A DNA stretch of 64,000 nucleotides. It comes from Bacillota bacterium. Lineage in GTDB: Bacteria; Bacillota; UBA4882; UBA8346. A program made the translations under genes and the position numbers. The DNA lies in NCBI GenBank assembly GCA_023401925.1, contig JAEXDA010000071.1, forward strand, positions 1 through 64,000. The letters run 5' to 3'. The stretch's first letter is position 1. Every line of letters begins with the position of its first letter. The notes beneath the pieces were generated by a model, which made no database searches, had not been told where the DNA came from, and was given only the letters and a program-made list of their open reading frames with translations. Below, piece after piece: positions 44,282-53,756 of this stretch.

Positions 44282-44410
44282 ATGACCGAGAATTTATCCC
44301 GCAGAGGAAGAGTTTTACCCAATCATTTAAATATAAAGCTCATTCCCGGAAAACCACCCATTACTTCCTGATGCTCCATTGCCTATGAATTGAATTTAGA
44401 GGCCCGCGCT

Positions 44411-44476
44411 GAAAATTCAACATTTCTTGATGCTAGCCGATTGAAAATGGCTCGTAAAGGGAACCGTTGAATTTTC
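44411..44476. repeat. 11-bp inverted repeat with inner stem
   Basis: GAAAATTCAAC at 44411-44421 is a perfect inverted repeat of GTTGAATTTTC at 44466-44476, with an inner AGCC/GGCT stem near 44435 and 44449. It lies after the ACT gene, so may end the paaK transcript, but no U-tract follows. Confidence 0.5.
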
Positions 44477-44606
44477 GGTTATTGGGAAATTGCATTCGAT
44501 TTTACAGGCTAAGCCTTTGAAATAGAACCGAAACGGGTAAACAATCAGTAATCGGAAATTTGGTTTAATTTTAAAGAAACAGAGGATAAGCCGATTATCT
44601 TCTGAT

Positions 44607-44720
44607 GGGGTTGTCCCAAAATAATGTAATGTAAAGATATTCCATGATATGGTTTTGCATATTCAATAGGACGATATGTGGGATATCTTTTTTCATTGTA
44701 AAATTTTTTTAGACAGCCTC
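44607..44720. mobile_element. MITE-like palindromic element, copy 1
   Basis: The left end GGGGTTGTCCCAAAATAA (44607-44624) and the inverted right end (reverse complement GAGGCTGTCTAAAAAAAA, 44703-44720) are imperfect terminal repeats. Inside, 44633-44645 pairs with 44678-44690 over 13 bp, followed by TTTT. The loop, read in reverse, contains TCGTCCTATTGAA, shared with copy 2. It sits just before the first MCP-like gene and may end upstream transcription. Confidence 0.6.
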
Positions 44721-44733
44721 AGGGGGGATTTTT

Positions 44734-46491
44734 ATGAACATGATGCTAAAAAATTTTAAATCCCGATTTAAACCCTCGAATGTTTTCAATAATTTACCTC
44801 TCATATCTTCCGGCCGCGGGCATACAATATCTTTTCGCCGGTTAAGGGACAACCTTTACAAACCTTCCACGGTTTCAAGATTTAAAACGATATTTTTTGC
44901 TTTTTTGATACTCGGCGGGTTAGAGGTTCTCCTGGGCTTTTCTTTGTTATTTGCCATGAATCGTCAATGGGTCCATGTTGATCAGGGCTATTATAAAAAA
45001 GTCGAGATGATCAATGAATTGCAAAACAAGCTAAACACTCTCATTAGCGAAAGGGTTTCGGGAAAAGGGGTTCGCGATAAAGGCCTCTTCGGCGTGAAAC
45101 GCCTAGCCTACCTGTTATCGGATACTCAGCATCCTAAAGTCATTAAAAAATTGAAACGGAGTATCGAGAAGCTGAATCTTTTCCTGAATGAACCGGTGAT
45201 AAACGATTTCAAAATCACTTCGGAAGCCAAGAGAGCGAAAGGCTATTTGGATCAATATCAAGAGCAGCTCGATATCCAAACACGCAGGAGCGCAAAGACG
45301 ATTTACCGGAACACATGGATAACCGAACTTCTTCTCTTGTGTATAATTCTTGCAGGAGTTGCCTGCCTTTTGAAAATGATGCTCGGAGAAGGGGAAAATC
45401 ACCAAAAAGCCATTAAACATTTTAATAATGTTGCCGAGAACCTCAGGAAAGGTAAAATCAACCCCGGGATTTTGCCATATCAAACGGTCGAGCTGGAAGA
45501 GTTACAAGTTGCGTTAAATGGTTATTTGCAGCGGCTTTCGGAACGATATATAAATATACTCAATAAAATCGATGACTTTACTCCTTTAATTCACCAGCTT
45601 GGCCAATGGATTAAGAAAAATAATTCCCAGCATGTTTCGATTAAGCAGAATCTGGGTGATCTCGCCGATAAAATCTATCAGAAACTTGATCGGTTCCCTG
45701 ATTTATCGGGGCAAATCCAAGAAATTAATAAGGATTTTATGGTATCCCAAGTTGAAGCAGCAGATCTCCAAAGCGCAATTCAAGGTTCGCGGGATTTATT
45801 GTCGGCGAACTCGGATCAAATTAAAAGTTATCATAATGCTTCGATTGCAAAAGGACAATATTTTCGGGGGATTGCGGATTATCTTAAGGAATTGAAAGCA
45901 TTGCTGGATGAAATACAGACGACGGTTACTTCATTTTATAGCATTGCCGAACAAACCAACCTTCTGTCTTTAAACGCTTCAATTGAGGCCGCTCGCGCCG
46001 GAGAGGCCGGGGATAATTTCGGTATTGCCGCACTGGAAATTGAAGAGTTGGCTTCTAAAATATCCAAAGCATCAAAGGAACTGTTAACCCTCTCTCTGGC
46101 CATGGGGAAAAAAACTATGACTGTGATTCGTTCTTTAGAGTTATTAATGAACTTTAATAAGTCGGAAAGCAAGTACCTTGACGATATCCAGGAGCGGATT
46201 CAAGGCTTTATGGGTTCCTTAACCAATGATTTGGAGAAAATAAAGGGCTATGGCGCCTTGATCAATGAATATGAAGTGGAAGAGCAAACCTTGAAGAATA
46301 TTGCGGCAGTATTATCAAGACTTAAGGATCAATCACCGGTTAATCGTGGAAAAGCAGCAGCAGCCCTCGAAGTAATTGTTGAATCCGACAAAGTGATTGC
46401 GTCAGTGGATGAATTGGCGGATAATTTACCGGAGTTGCGAAGAAATCTGTCTCAAATAAAGCATCAATCCTACTTGGAGGAACAATCATGA
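44734..46491 (+). CDS. Methyl-accepting chemotaxis-like transducer 1
   Basis: 585 aa. Long basic N-terminus, TM1 near 51-75, an extracytoplasmic segment of about 115 residues, TM2 near 193-215, then a coiled-coil signalling region with the hairpin tip I-A-E-Q-T-N-L-L-S-L-N-A-S-I-E-A-A-R-A-G-E at 404-424. The tip Q/N/E residues that contact CheA/CheW are kept, while the following G-D-N-F-G-I-A-A-L-E is less standard. No CheA/W/R/B gene is near. GGGGGG precedes the ATG. Its stop overlaps the second MCP-like gene by 4 bases. Confidence 0.82.
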   Translation: MNMMLKNFKSRFKPSNVFNNLPLISSGRGHTISFRRLRDNLYKPSTVSRFKTIFFAFLILGGLEVLLGFSLLFAMNRQWVHVDQGYYKKVEMINELQNKLNTLISERVSGKGVRDKGLFGVKRLAYLLSDTQHPKVIKKLKRSIEKLNLFLNEPVINDFKITSEAKRAKGYLDQYQEQLDIQTRRSAKTIYRNTWITELLLLCIILAGVACLLKMMLGEGENHQKAIKHFNNVAENLRKGKINPGILPYQTVELEELQVALNGYLQRLSERYINILNKIDDFTPLIHQLGQWIKKNNSQHVSIKQNLGDLADKIYQKLDRFPDLSGQIQEINKDFMVSQVEAADLQSAIQGSRDLLSANSDQIKSYHNASIAKGQYFRGIADYLKELKALLDEIQTTVTSFYSIAEQTNLLSLNASIEAARAGEAGDNFGIAALEIEELASKISKASKELLTLSLAMGKKTMTVIRSLELLMNFNKSESKYLDDIQERIQGFMGSLTNDLEKIKGYGALINEYEVEEQTLKNIAAVLSRLKDQSPVNRGKAAAALEVIVESDKVIASVDELADNLPELRRNLSQIKHQSYLEEQS

Positions 46492-47921
46492 ACCGGTTCA
46501 ATCCCCGATTCGCTTTGAAGAAATATGGAGTTCAGTCTTGTTTTAATTTCCTCAGTTTTCGGGGGAAAATATATGCCGCAGCGATTGTTTTTTTAATCGG
46601 GATTTTTTTGGAAGGGGCTTTGGTATTTACAGTATGTAAAACCACTCATGATAAAATTCAAAAGTCTCACCAAATTCTTTCGCTAAAAAGCTTGGAACAA
46701 CGGTTGAATCAATCCCTAAGAAGAAATTTTTCGGTTTGGGTTTATCTGGGATGGGCTTTTCTGCTCGGTTTGTTTATTCTCTCTTTGACGGTGATAATCA
46801 GCGGTGGTTTAATAATGCTTGCTGTAAAATCGATCATCAAACCGGCCGGGTTAATTTCTGAATGTCTTGATGCCACGAAACAAAAAAGATTGAGTGTTGA
46901 ATTACCTGAAATGTCCGAAGAGGGATTGGGGCATTTCCGCCATATTTTGAATGATTCATTACAGCACTGGAATACTCAATCTTTAGACTCCAAAAATTCA
47001 ATCCGTCATTTTGATCAACTATGTAAAGAATTAGTTACCGAGATCCGTAAGACGGAATTGTTTGCAATACAACTACAGAAGGTATCTGAAGAACTCAATG
47101 ATAATTTGAATAATGAAAATCAATTGATTGGAAGTGCTCATAGTCAATTGTCGGTAATTACGAATAATGGGGAAGAATTGCAAAAGATCCCCCAGCACCT
47201 CGCGGTGATTCATGATGGCTTAAAAAATCAATTAACTACGGTTCAAGACCAAATCCAAAATATATTAAATCAAAATTCCGAGGTTCATGATGAATTGATT
47301 GAAATTGACGATTTAGCAAAGAATTTGGATGAGGCTTCGGCAAAAATCAAAGGAGTTATTTCCATTCTCAATGACGTTTCTGAACGAACCGAACTTCTGG
47401 CGTTTAATACGGCAATTCAAGCCGCAAGAGCGGGCGACAAAGGGCTTGGATTTGGAGTTGTTGCGAAAGAAATCGCTAAGTTGGTTGAATATTCCAAGAA
47501 AGCTTCTATACAGTTAAGTACCATGCTCAACAGGATTAATGGAAAAAATAAGGATATTTTAAATTTGATTCATCAGCATTCAGAGGCTTTTCCCATTTCG
47601 TTCCTGGTTTGTGAAGAAGTTGGGAAAATTTGTGATGAGTTATTCCGGATAGCGCAAACTAATTTTGAGAATATCGAAAAGTTGACTTCGGTTATGGAAA
47701 CCCTTCTTGTACAAAGCAACCAGTTTTCGGGAGAAATCCGTCAGGCGATTCTATTAACCAGTGAAGATAATATCGGTAATTTTAATTTTGATTTGGAAAC
47801 TCTTGATTATCAACTGAATGTGAAAGAAGCCAACCGGATTGCGTTTAAAGTCAGTGAACTCTCAGAAGAATTGAGAACTTTAGCTGAAACTGTAATCTCA
47901 GAAGAAGATTTTATATATTAA
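46488..47921 (+). CDS. Methyl-accepting chemotaxis-like transducer 2 (divergent tip)
   Basis: 477 aa. TM1 near 27-50 and TM2 near 84-114 leave only about 33 residues outside, so it may have no ligand domain of its own. The signalling tip V-S-E-R-T-E-L-L-A-F-N-T-A-I-Q-A-A-R-A-G-D at 297-317 has E, F, T and Q where canonical tips have Q-T-N-L-L-A-L-N-A-A-I-E. It overlaps the previous gene by ATGA, so the two proteins are translationally coupled and may form a heteromer (inference). Confidence 0.8.
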   Translation: MNRFNPRFALKKYGVQSCFNFLSFRGKIYAAAIVFLIGIFLEGALVFTVCKTTHDKIQKSHQILSLKSLEQRLNQSLRRNFSVWVYLGWAFLLGLFILSLTVIISGGLIMLAVKSIIKPAGLISECLDATKQKRLSVELPEMSEEGLGHFRHILNDSLQHWNTQSLDSKNSIRHFDQLCKELVTEIRKTELFAIQLQKVSEELNDNLNNENQLIGSAHSQLSVITNNGEELQKIPQHLAVIHDGLKNQLTTVQDQIQNILNQNSEVHDELIEIDDLAKNLDEASAKIKGVISILNDVSERTELLAFNTAIQAARAGDKGLGFGVVAKEIAKLVEYSKKASIQLSTMLNRINGKNKDILNLIHQHSEAFPISFLVCEEVGKICDELFRIAQTNFENIEKLTSVMETLLVQSNQFSGEIRQAILLTSEDNIGNFNFDLETLDYQLNVKEANRIAFKVSELSEELRTLAETVISEEDFIY

Positions 47922-47973
47922 ATGGTTGGGTTATAATCTAGTGGGTAGAATCATTAAGAAAATTGGGGTTAAT

Positions 47974-48981
47974 ATGGCTCATTTTTTGACACTAGGCATT
48001 GAAACATCCTGCGATGATACTTCGGTCGCCGTAATTGAGGATGGCTTTAAAATACGAAGTAATATAATCTCTTCCCAGATTGATTTACATCAGAGATTTG
48101 GAGGAGTCGTGCCTGAATTAGCGGCCCGTTCTCATTTGGAAGCTATAGCGCCGATCTATCAATTGGCAATGGCTGAGGCCGGCGTGGCCATCCAAGATAT
48201 TCAATTGATTGCCTCCACCTATGGACCGGGCCTGGTTGGAAGTTTACTTATCGGCTTATCCTTTGCGAAAGGATTGGCTTTATCCACCCAAATTCCTTTT
48301 ATTGGAGTAAACCATATTGAAGGCCATATTTATGCAAATGTATTAGGCCATCCGGAAATTAAGCCGCCTCTACTTTGTCTGACTGTATCCGGCGGGCATA
48401 CCGATTTATTACTGATGGAGAAATGGGGTTCTTATCAAATTTTAGGACAGACAACGGATGATGCTGCCGGAGAAGCATTTGACAAGATTGCCAGAGTTCT
48501 CGGCTTGGGTTATCCGGGTGGTCCATTTATCGATAAAATGGCCAGAGGTGCCCGGGACGATTTGGAGTTTGTCCAAAAAGGCAACTTTACGGGATCTTAT
48601 AATTTCTCTTTCAGTGGATTAAAAACGGCGGTTATTAATTATATTCAACACCAAAAACAATTGGGACTGGAACTCGATGTTCCTCGTATTGCAGCAAGTT
48701 TTCAAAAGAGCGCCGTTACTCAATTAACGGTAAAACTTTTTCATGCTGTCGGGCATTATGATGTCGATACAATTTTACTTTCCGGAGGAGTGGCTGCCAA
48801 TTCACTGTTGCGGGATTATTGCCAAAGAGAGACAAAGCGTCTTGGAAAGCAGCTTTTTTTTCCGGAATTCAAATTATGTACCGATAATGCCGCGATGATT
48901 GCTGCGGCTGGATATTTTCATCATCTTCATGAAGGGCCTGGGGATTTGAATATAACTGCCGAACCGAATTTAAAATTATGA
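47974..48981 (+). CDS. tsaD: tRNA N6-threonylcarbamoyladenosine transferase TsaD
   Basis: 335 aa. The ASKHA-fold enzyme transfers threonylcarbamoyl to A37 of ANN-reading tRNAs, with TsaB and TsaE. Metal motif H-x3-H (V-N-H-I-E-G-H) near 110-116, G-I-E-T-S-C-D-D-T near 8-16 and L-S-G-G-V-A-A-N near 269-276. ATG 47974 has a modest GGGGT site; ATG 47926 lacks support. Its partner tsaE begins at 63837 in the same window. Confidence 0.95.
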   Translation: MAHFLTLGIETSCDDTSVAVIEDGFKIRSNIISSQIDLHQRFGGVVPELAARSHLEAIAPIYQLAMAEAGVAIQDIQLIASTYGPGLVGSLLIGLSFAKGLALSTQIPFIGVNHIEGHIYANVLGHPEIKPPLLCLTVSGGHTDLLLMEKWGSYQILGQTTDDAAGEAFDKIARVLGLGYPGGPFIDKMARGARDDLEFVQKGNFTGSYNFSFSGLKTAVINYIQHQKQLGLELDVPRIAASFQKSAVTQLTVKLFHAVGHYDVDTILLSGGVAANSLLRDYCQRETKRLGKQLFFPEFKLCTDNAAMIAAAGYFHHLHEGPGDLNITAEPNLKL

Positions 48982-49323
48982 GTTGTGGATAACTGTCGCG
49001 CGCGCCAAAGAACTTCTCCACCGGAATTTCCGGTCCATGAAATTCAAAATTACTACACAAAACCAAGTGAATTTCCATTGTGGACGATGTGCAAAACTAA
49101 AAATAAAACGGTATATTAACCTTTGAATTGTGGATAACTTGTGTATAGTGTGGAGAATTAAGCAATGACGGTTTTCTGGGAATAAACCCAGCTAAAGTTG
49201 ATTTACTAATCATTTGGAACTTGCGTTAATTCTTTGATGAATAAACTTTTTAAATTGTTATCAACATAATTTCCATGCAAAATTATAATAAATTTTGTTA
49301 AAAAGTTTAAAGGAACCAAGAAT
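48982..49323. other. Spacer with a cluster of DnaA-box-like sites
   Basis: Perfect DnaA boxes TGTGGATAA at 48984-48992 and 49129-49137, and near-boxes TGTGGACGA (49079), TGTGGAGAA (49149) and TTATCAACA (49258). A further perfect TTATCCACA is at 49621-49629 inside the next gene. An AT-rich stretch runs near 49200-49320. A GCGCGCGC tract lies at 48998-49005. Confidence 0.5.
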
Positions 49324-50940
49324 ATGGAATGGACCGAATTCTCTCGGGAAAATCTCGAAGCTGCTACATCCCCTGCAATCTTTCAACGGGGAGTCGAGTA
49401 TTTCCGTGGGGGACACCTGGTAAAGGCATGCCGAATTGATAATCAAATCTGTGGCCTTATTACCGGAGCCGGAGGCGACTATAAAGTCCGGTTATGGTTG
49501 GAAGGCGCCCAATTACAAGGAGATTGCAGTTGCCCTTATCCTGAATGCTGCAAGCACATGATAGCTTTAGGAATGGCATGGTTAGAAGAAAGAACGGCTT
49601 TTGTCGATTTGGATCCTCAATTATCCACAATTTTGGGAAACCCAGTTGCTCAAAGAAATATTTTGGTAGATTTAATTCGTAAAGACCCGATTAATTTTTT
49701 AACACTATTTCCAGATTTGCATGAAAACAATTTTATCAGTTCCCGCGGTATTGCCAACTTAATTCGAAATACGTTCGACTTACCGCAAATCACTATCAAC
49801 CATGCAGAGGCGTTATGGAAAAAAATTGAACGAGTGGAACAATTAATTCATCAGAAGATAAAATCAGGCGATCCTTTGGCCGTCCCTCTTTGGTTAGAAC
49901 TTTTGTCCGGTTATGAAAAGGCATTTGCATCCTATCATAATGAAGAATTGATTCAATTATGGAAGAATGAAATTCATTCCATCTGCTCCCTTTTAAATGC
50001 CTGTAAGCAATCGGACCTTGAACTGATTTATGAGAAAACATGGCTTTTTTATATCGATCCGAATTTGTGGGAGTTATCGATAAATTTGAGAGATTTGCTA
50101 TGGAATCTCCATCCGTATTCCCCGGACTTCATGTTTAACCGCATTGATGAATGCTTTGTTAGGGAGCCATCTTTATTAGTTCTAATTTCTTTGTATACTT
50201 TATTAGCGGAAGCTCCATTTGAAGGCTCCCGGCTCCAAAACTGTCTGGATTTTATTGTTTCTAAATTGACTGAAACAACGGAGGGTAGTCTATGGCTGGT
50301 TGACTCTTTGATTGAATCCAATCTCGATCAGGCTTATCAATTGGCCCGAAAGGTTTTACATCGTTTTCCGGGAGAAGGAACCCATTTCCGGGAGCGTTTG
50401 ATAACCATTCATCAAAAGCGCTCCGAGTTTAGACAAGCTGCTTCGCTCAGTTTTATCCAGTTCCGGGAAAATCCGAGTTTTGAAGAGTATTGCCGCCTGA
50501 AAGTTCTTTTAGCCAATTCCGCTGAAGATTGGATGTTTTATTTGAAAAAGATTCGGGAATGTTTAAAAGATTCCCCTGATCAATTGCTCGTTTTGCAAAT
50601 TTTTATGGAAGAGGGGGAAGCTCAGGAAATCAGTAAACATTTATCCCAAATTTATGAAGAGGAAAAGCTGTTTTCATATATTACCGGAATGCTAAGAAGT
50701 CGGATTCGAGAAAGTCTCATTCCGTTCTATCCTTGTTTTATCAAACAGCTATTGCTGAGGGAAAGTTCGAGTGACTGGAAAGCCGCTCTGGAATTAATGG
50801 TTATTTTAAAACGATATTGTCTAAACCAGGGCACTGAAAGATACCGATGGATTCAATTGCAGGAAGAGTTACAGCAAACTTATCAGAATGACGCTAGATT
50901 TTCAAAAAAGTTTGCTACCATTTTGGCGGAATCAAATTAA
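49324..50940 (+). CDS. SWIM zinc-finger protein
   Basis: 538 aa. The SWIM motif C-S-C-x5-C-K-H is near 62-72 (D-C-S-C-P-Y-P-E-C-C-K-H-M-I-A-L). The rest is a long helical region without recognisable catalytic motifs, possibly TPR-like. SWIM domains bind DNA or proteins and often accompany SNF2 helicases; no helicase is present here. Function unknown. Confidence 0.8.
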   Translation: MEWTEFSRENLEAATSPAIFQRGVEYFRGGHLVKACRIDNQICGLITGAGGDYKVRLWLEGAQLQGDCSCPYPECCKHMIALGMAWLEERTAFVDLDPQLSTILGNPVAQRNILVDLIRKDPINFLTLFPDLHENNFISSRGIANLIRNTFDLPQITINHAEALWKKIERVEQLIHQKIKSGDPLAVPLWLELLSGYEKAFASYHNEELIQLWKNEIHSICSLLNACKQSDLELIYEKTWLFYIDPNLWELSINLRDLLWNLHPYSPDFMFNRIDECFVREPSLLVLISLYTLLAEAPFEGSRLQNCLDFIVSKLTETTEGSLWLVDSLIESNLDQAYQLARKVLHRFPGEGTHFRERLITIHQKRSEFRQAASLSFIQFRENPSFEEYCRLKVLLANSAEDWMFYLKKIRECLKDSPDQLLVLQIFMEEGEAQEISKHLSQIYEEEKLFSYITGMLRSRIRESLIPFYPCFIKQLLLRESSSDWKAALELMVILKRYCLNQGTERYRWIQLQEELQQTYQNDARFSKKFATILAESN

Positions 50941-50991
50941 TGCCCTATTATTTTGTCCAGTTTAATAAATTTCTTTCTCCCTTGAAAAACA

Positions 50992-51020
50992 TTGACTAAG
51001 CCCAGTCGTGGATATATACT
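50992..51020 (+). promoter_or_regulatory. Promoter of the Thr T-box transcript
   Basis: TTGACT at 50992-50997, 17-base spacer, TATACT at 51015-51020. Transcription would begin near 51027. Confidence 0.82.
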
Positions 51021-51026
51021 ATTAGT

Positions 51027-51342
51027 AATTTATCAATTGTTCATTACATCAACTTGATGCGGATGAAGAGGAAATAACCATAGTAAAGCCTTCAGAGAGG
51101 GAAGCAATGTATTTGCCCGGCGCATTGATTGCTGTGAACTTCCCGGCTATATGGGTAAGACCACCTCGGACGCTCCGGACGAAGGTCGGTACATTTATGT
51201 GTACCGAAAATAAGTCGGCGTTGACTTCGTTACAGTCGGCCAAAAGTGGGCTAAGTTCCTTATTTTTAGTTTCTTGGGAACTTTCCAACAAGGGTGGAAC
51301 CGCGGTTAACCCCGTCCCTTTTTTGAGGGACGGGGTATTTTA
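51027..51342 (+). ncRNA. Threonine T-box leader of the NUDIX-thrS unit
   Basis: The 5' strand GATGAAGAGGAAATAA is near 51061-51076. The specifier strand reads GTAAG-ACC-A-CCTC with ACC at 51160-51162 and CCTC pairing with GAGG. ACC is a Thr codon, matching thrS. The T-box AAGGGTGGAACCGCGG lies at about 51290-51305. An internal hairpin GTCGGTACATTTATGTGTACCGA-type stem lies between. Confidence 0.93.
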
Positions 51343-51344
51343 TT
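51309..51344 (+). terminator. T-box terminator upstream of thrS unit
   Basis: ACCCCGTCCC at 51309-51318 pairs with GGGACGGGGT at 51327-51336, a perfect 10-bp stem, followed by ATTTTATT. Confidence 0.88.
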
Positions 51345-51434
51345 ATTTAAATCTGAATAGGCAAGTGCGACCGGATATGGGTTGTGCGAGTGCTTTTAAA
51401 CAGAAGAACTTGCCGAAAGGTTAAAAATGGGTGG

Positions 51435-51845
51435 ATGATGATTCGAGAATTTTGTGCGGGCGGTTTGGTTTTTTTTGAGACTCAACTTTTAATTTTAAAA
51501 CGATTCAATGGAGTTTGGCTTTTTCCAAAAGGTCATATAGAATCCGGGGAAACCCCGGATTTGGCTGCATTACGGGAAGTTCAGGAAGAATCGGGTCTTA
51601 CGGCACAAATTATCCGAGAACTTGATTCGACCACATACACTTTCCTGGAGAAAGGAATTAAGCATTTAAAAACGGTGGACTGGTTTTTGATGGTAGCAAA
51701 TTCCAGCCAAATTTACCTGGAAAAAGAATTTTTTAATGATGGAATGTGGATTACCAAAGAACAACGGAATATTTTGTCGTTTCCTGCCGATCAGGCTTTA
51801 GCCGCGAAGGCTTTTTCGATAATATCATCTTTGAAAGGGGATTAA
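51435..51845 (+). CDS. NUDIX hydrolase
   Basis: 136 aa. The NUDIX box G-H-I-E-S-G-E-T-P-D-L-A-A-L-R-E-V-Q-E-E (then S-G-L) fits Gx5Ex7REUxEExGU fully. The substrate is not set, but such short forms often hydrolyse dinucleoside polyphosphates, including Ap4A made by aminoacyl-tRNA synthetases. The start is ATG 51435 or 51438, with a weak GGTGG before. It lies between the Thr T-box and thrS with only 3 bases to thrS, so it is under the same tRNA control. Confidence 0.88.
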   Translation: MMIREFCAGGLVFFETQLLILKRFNGVWLFPKGHIESGETPDLAALREVQEESGLTAQIIRELDSTTYTFLEKGIKHLKTVDWFLMVANSSQIYLEKEFFNDGMWITKEQRNILSFPADQALAAKAFSIISSLKGD

Positions 51846-51848
51846 ATT

Positions 51849-53756
51849 ATGAAAATAATATTTCCAGATGGCAATCATCGTGAATATCCCGATGGTACCA
51901 CTGCATTTCAAGTAGCCCAGTCCATTAGCGAACGGTTGGCGAAAGAAGTAATTGCCGCAAAGGCCAATGATGAAATGGTTGACCTTCAACACCCGTTGAC
52001 AGGAGAAATTCATTTAAAATTGATTAAACCTACCGATCCCGAAGGGCTGGAGATAATTCGCCACTCGGCGTCGCATATCATGGCTCAGGCGGTTCAGCAT
52101 TTGTATCCGGGGGTTAAATTCGCAATCGGTCCCGCCATTGAGAATGGCTTTTATTACGATTTTGATTTGCCGGAACCATTGAAACCGGAGGATTTAGCGA
52201 AGATTGAAGCTGAAATGGCAAGGATTATAAAAGAGGATTTACCTTTTACACGCTCGGAAGTTCCTAAGAAAGAGGCTCTGGAACTTTTTCAGAAAAGCGG
52301 GGCCAAGTATAAACAAGAACTGGTGGAAGGGCTGGAAGACGGTTCAATATCTTTCTATCAACAAGGTGATTTTATTGATCTTTGTCGGGGCCCCCATTTG
52401 CCAAGCACTGGATGGTTAAAAGCCTTTAAACTTATGTCTTTGGCCGGTGCATACTGGCGTGGAGATTCTAACCGGGCAATGTTGCAGCGGATTTACGGAA
52501 CGGCTTTTCCGACCAAAAGTGATCTGGATGAGTATTTAAACCGGATTGAAGAAGCTAAAAAACGGGATCATCGAAAATTAGGCAAGGAACTTGATTTATT
52601 TGATATCCTGGATGAAGGGCCCGGATTTCCATTTTTCATGCCCAAAGGGATGGTTTTGCGAAATGTCTTGGAGGATTTTTGGCGGGCTGAGCACAAAAAA
52701 CGGGGTTATCAGGAAATTAAAACGCCTATTATTTTAAGTGAAGAACTATGGCACCGCTCCGGACACTGGGATCATTATAAAGAAAATATGTACTTTACAA
52801 AGATTGATGATGGCAACTTCGCAATAAAACCGATGAATTGTCCGGGCGGTATGTTGGCTTATAAACGGAAGCTACATTCTTACCGGGATTTGCCGGAACG
52901 CATGGCTGAACTGGGATTGGTCCACCGCCATGAATTATCCGGAGCGCTTCACGGTTTGATGAGAGTTCGTTGCTTTACTCAGGATGATGCCCATATATTT
53001 ATGACTCCGGAACAGATTAAGGGTGAAGTATTGGGTGTCATTGACTTAATTGATGATTTTTATAAAGTATTCGGCTTTAAATATCATGTTGAACTTTCAA
53101 CCCGTCCTGAAAATTCCATGGGATCGGATGAACAATGGGAAATGGCCACGGATGCTCTTCGGGATGCTTTAAATACCAAAAATATGCAATACAAAGTCAA
53201 TGAAGGCGACGGAGCATTTTACGGACCCAAAATTGATTTTCATCTAGAGGACTCTATCGGGCGTACCTGGCAATGCGGTACCATCCAATTGGACTTTCAA
53301 ATGCCCGAAAAATTTGAATTGACATATATCGGTCCTGATGGGGAGAAGCATAGGCCGGTGATGATTCATCGTGTAGTATTTGGAAGTATTGAAAGATTTA
53401 TTGCCATATTAACCGAGCATTATGCCGGAGCATTTCCAACTTGGCTGGCTCCGGTTCAGGTCCTTATATTGGCAATCAGCGAAAACCAACATCAGTATGT
53501 GCTGGAAGTTCAAAAAGAGTTAGAACAAAGCGGTATTCGCGTTGAAGTGGATCTTCGCAATGAAAAGATTGGCTACCGTATCCGTGAAGCTCAAATGCAA
53601 AAAATTCCCTATATGCTGGTAGCCGGAGAACGCGAAGCCAAAGAAGGTTTGGTGGCTGTCCGCACCCGTAAAGAAGGCGAATTGGGAGCGCAACCTGTAG
53701 ATAAAGTGATTGAAAGAATCCTGCATCAAATCAAAGAACATGAAAATCTTTCTTGA
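51849..53756 (+). CDS. thrS: Threonyl-tRNA synthetase
   Basis: 635 aa. TGS domain near 1-60, tRNA-SAD editing domain near 70-225 (H-S-A-S-H-I-M-A near 73-80), class II core with zinc Cys in M-N-C-P-G-G near 335, and C-terminal anticodon-binding domain from about 535. The editing domain removes mischarged serine. AAAGGGG precedes the ATG. It is the last gene of the Thr T-box transcript. Confidence 0.97.
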   Translation: MKIIFPDGNHREYPDGTTAFQVAQSISERLAKEVIAAKANDEMVDLQHPLTGEIHLKLIKPTDPEGLEIIRHSASHIMAQAVQHLYPGVKFAIGPAIENGFYYDFDLPEPLKPEDLAKIEAEMARIIKEDLPFTRSEVPKKEALELFQKSGAKYKQELVEGLEDGSISFYQQGDFIDLCRGPHLPSTGWLKAFKLMSLAGAYWRGDSNRAMLQRIYGTAFPTKSDLDEYLNRIEEAKKRDHRKLGKELDLFDILDEGPGFPFFMPKGMVLRNVLEDFWRAEHKKRGYQEIKTPIILSEELWHRSGHWDHYKENMYFTKIDDGNFAIKPMNCPGGMLAYKRKLHSYRDLPERMAELGLVHRHELSGALHGLMRVRCFTQDDAHIFMTPEQIKGEVLGVIDLIDDFYKVFGFKYHVELSTRPENSMGSDEQWEMATDALRDALNTKNMQYKVNEGDGAFYGPKIDFHLEDSIGRTWQCGTIQLDFQMPEKFELTYIGPDGEKHRPVMIHRVVFGSIERFIAILTEHYAGAFPTWLAPVQVLILAISENQHQYVLEVQKELEQSGIRVEVDLRNEKIGYRIREAQMQKIPYMLVAGEREAKEGLVAVRTRKEGELGAQPVDKVIERILHQIKEHENLS

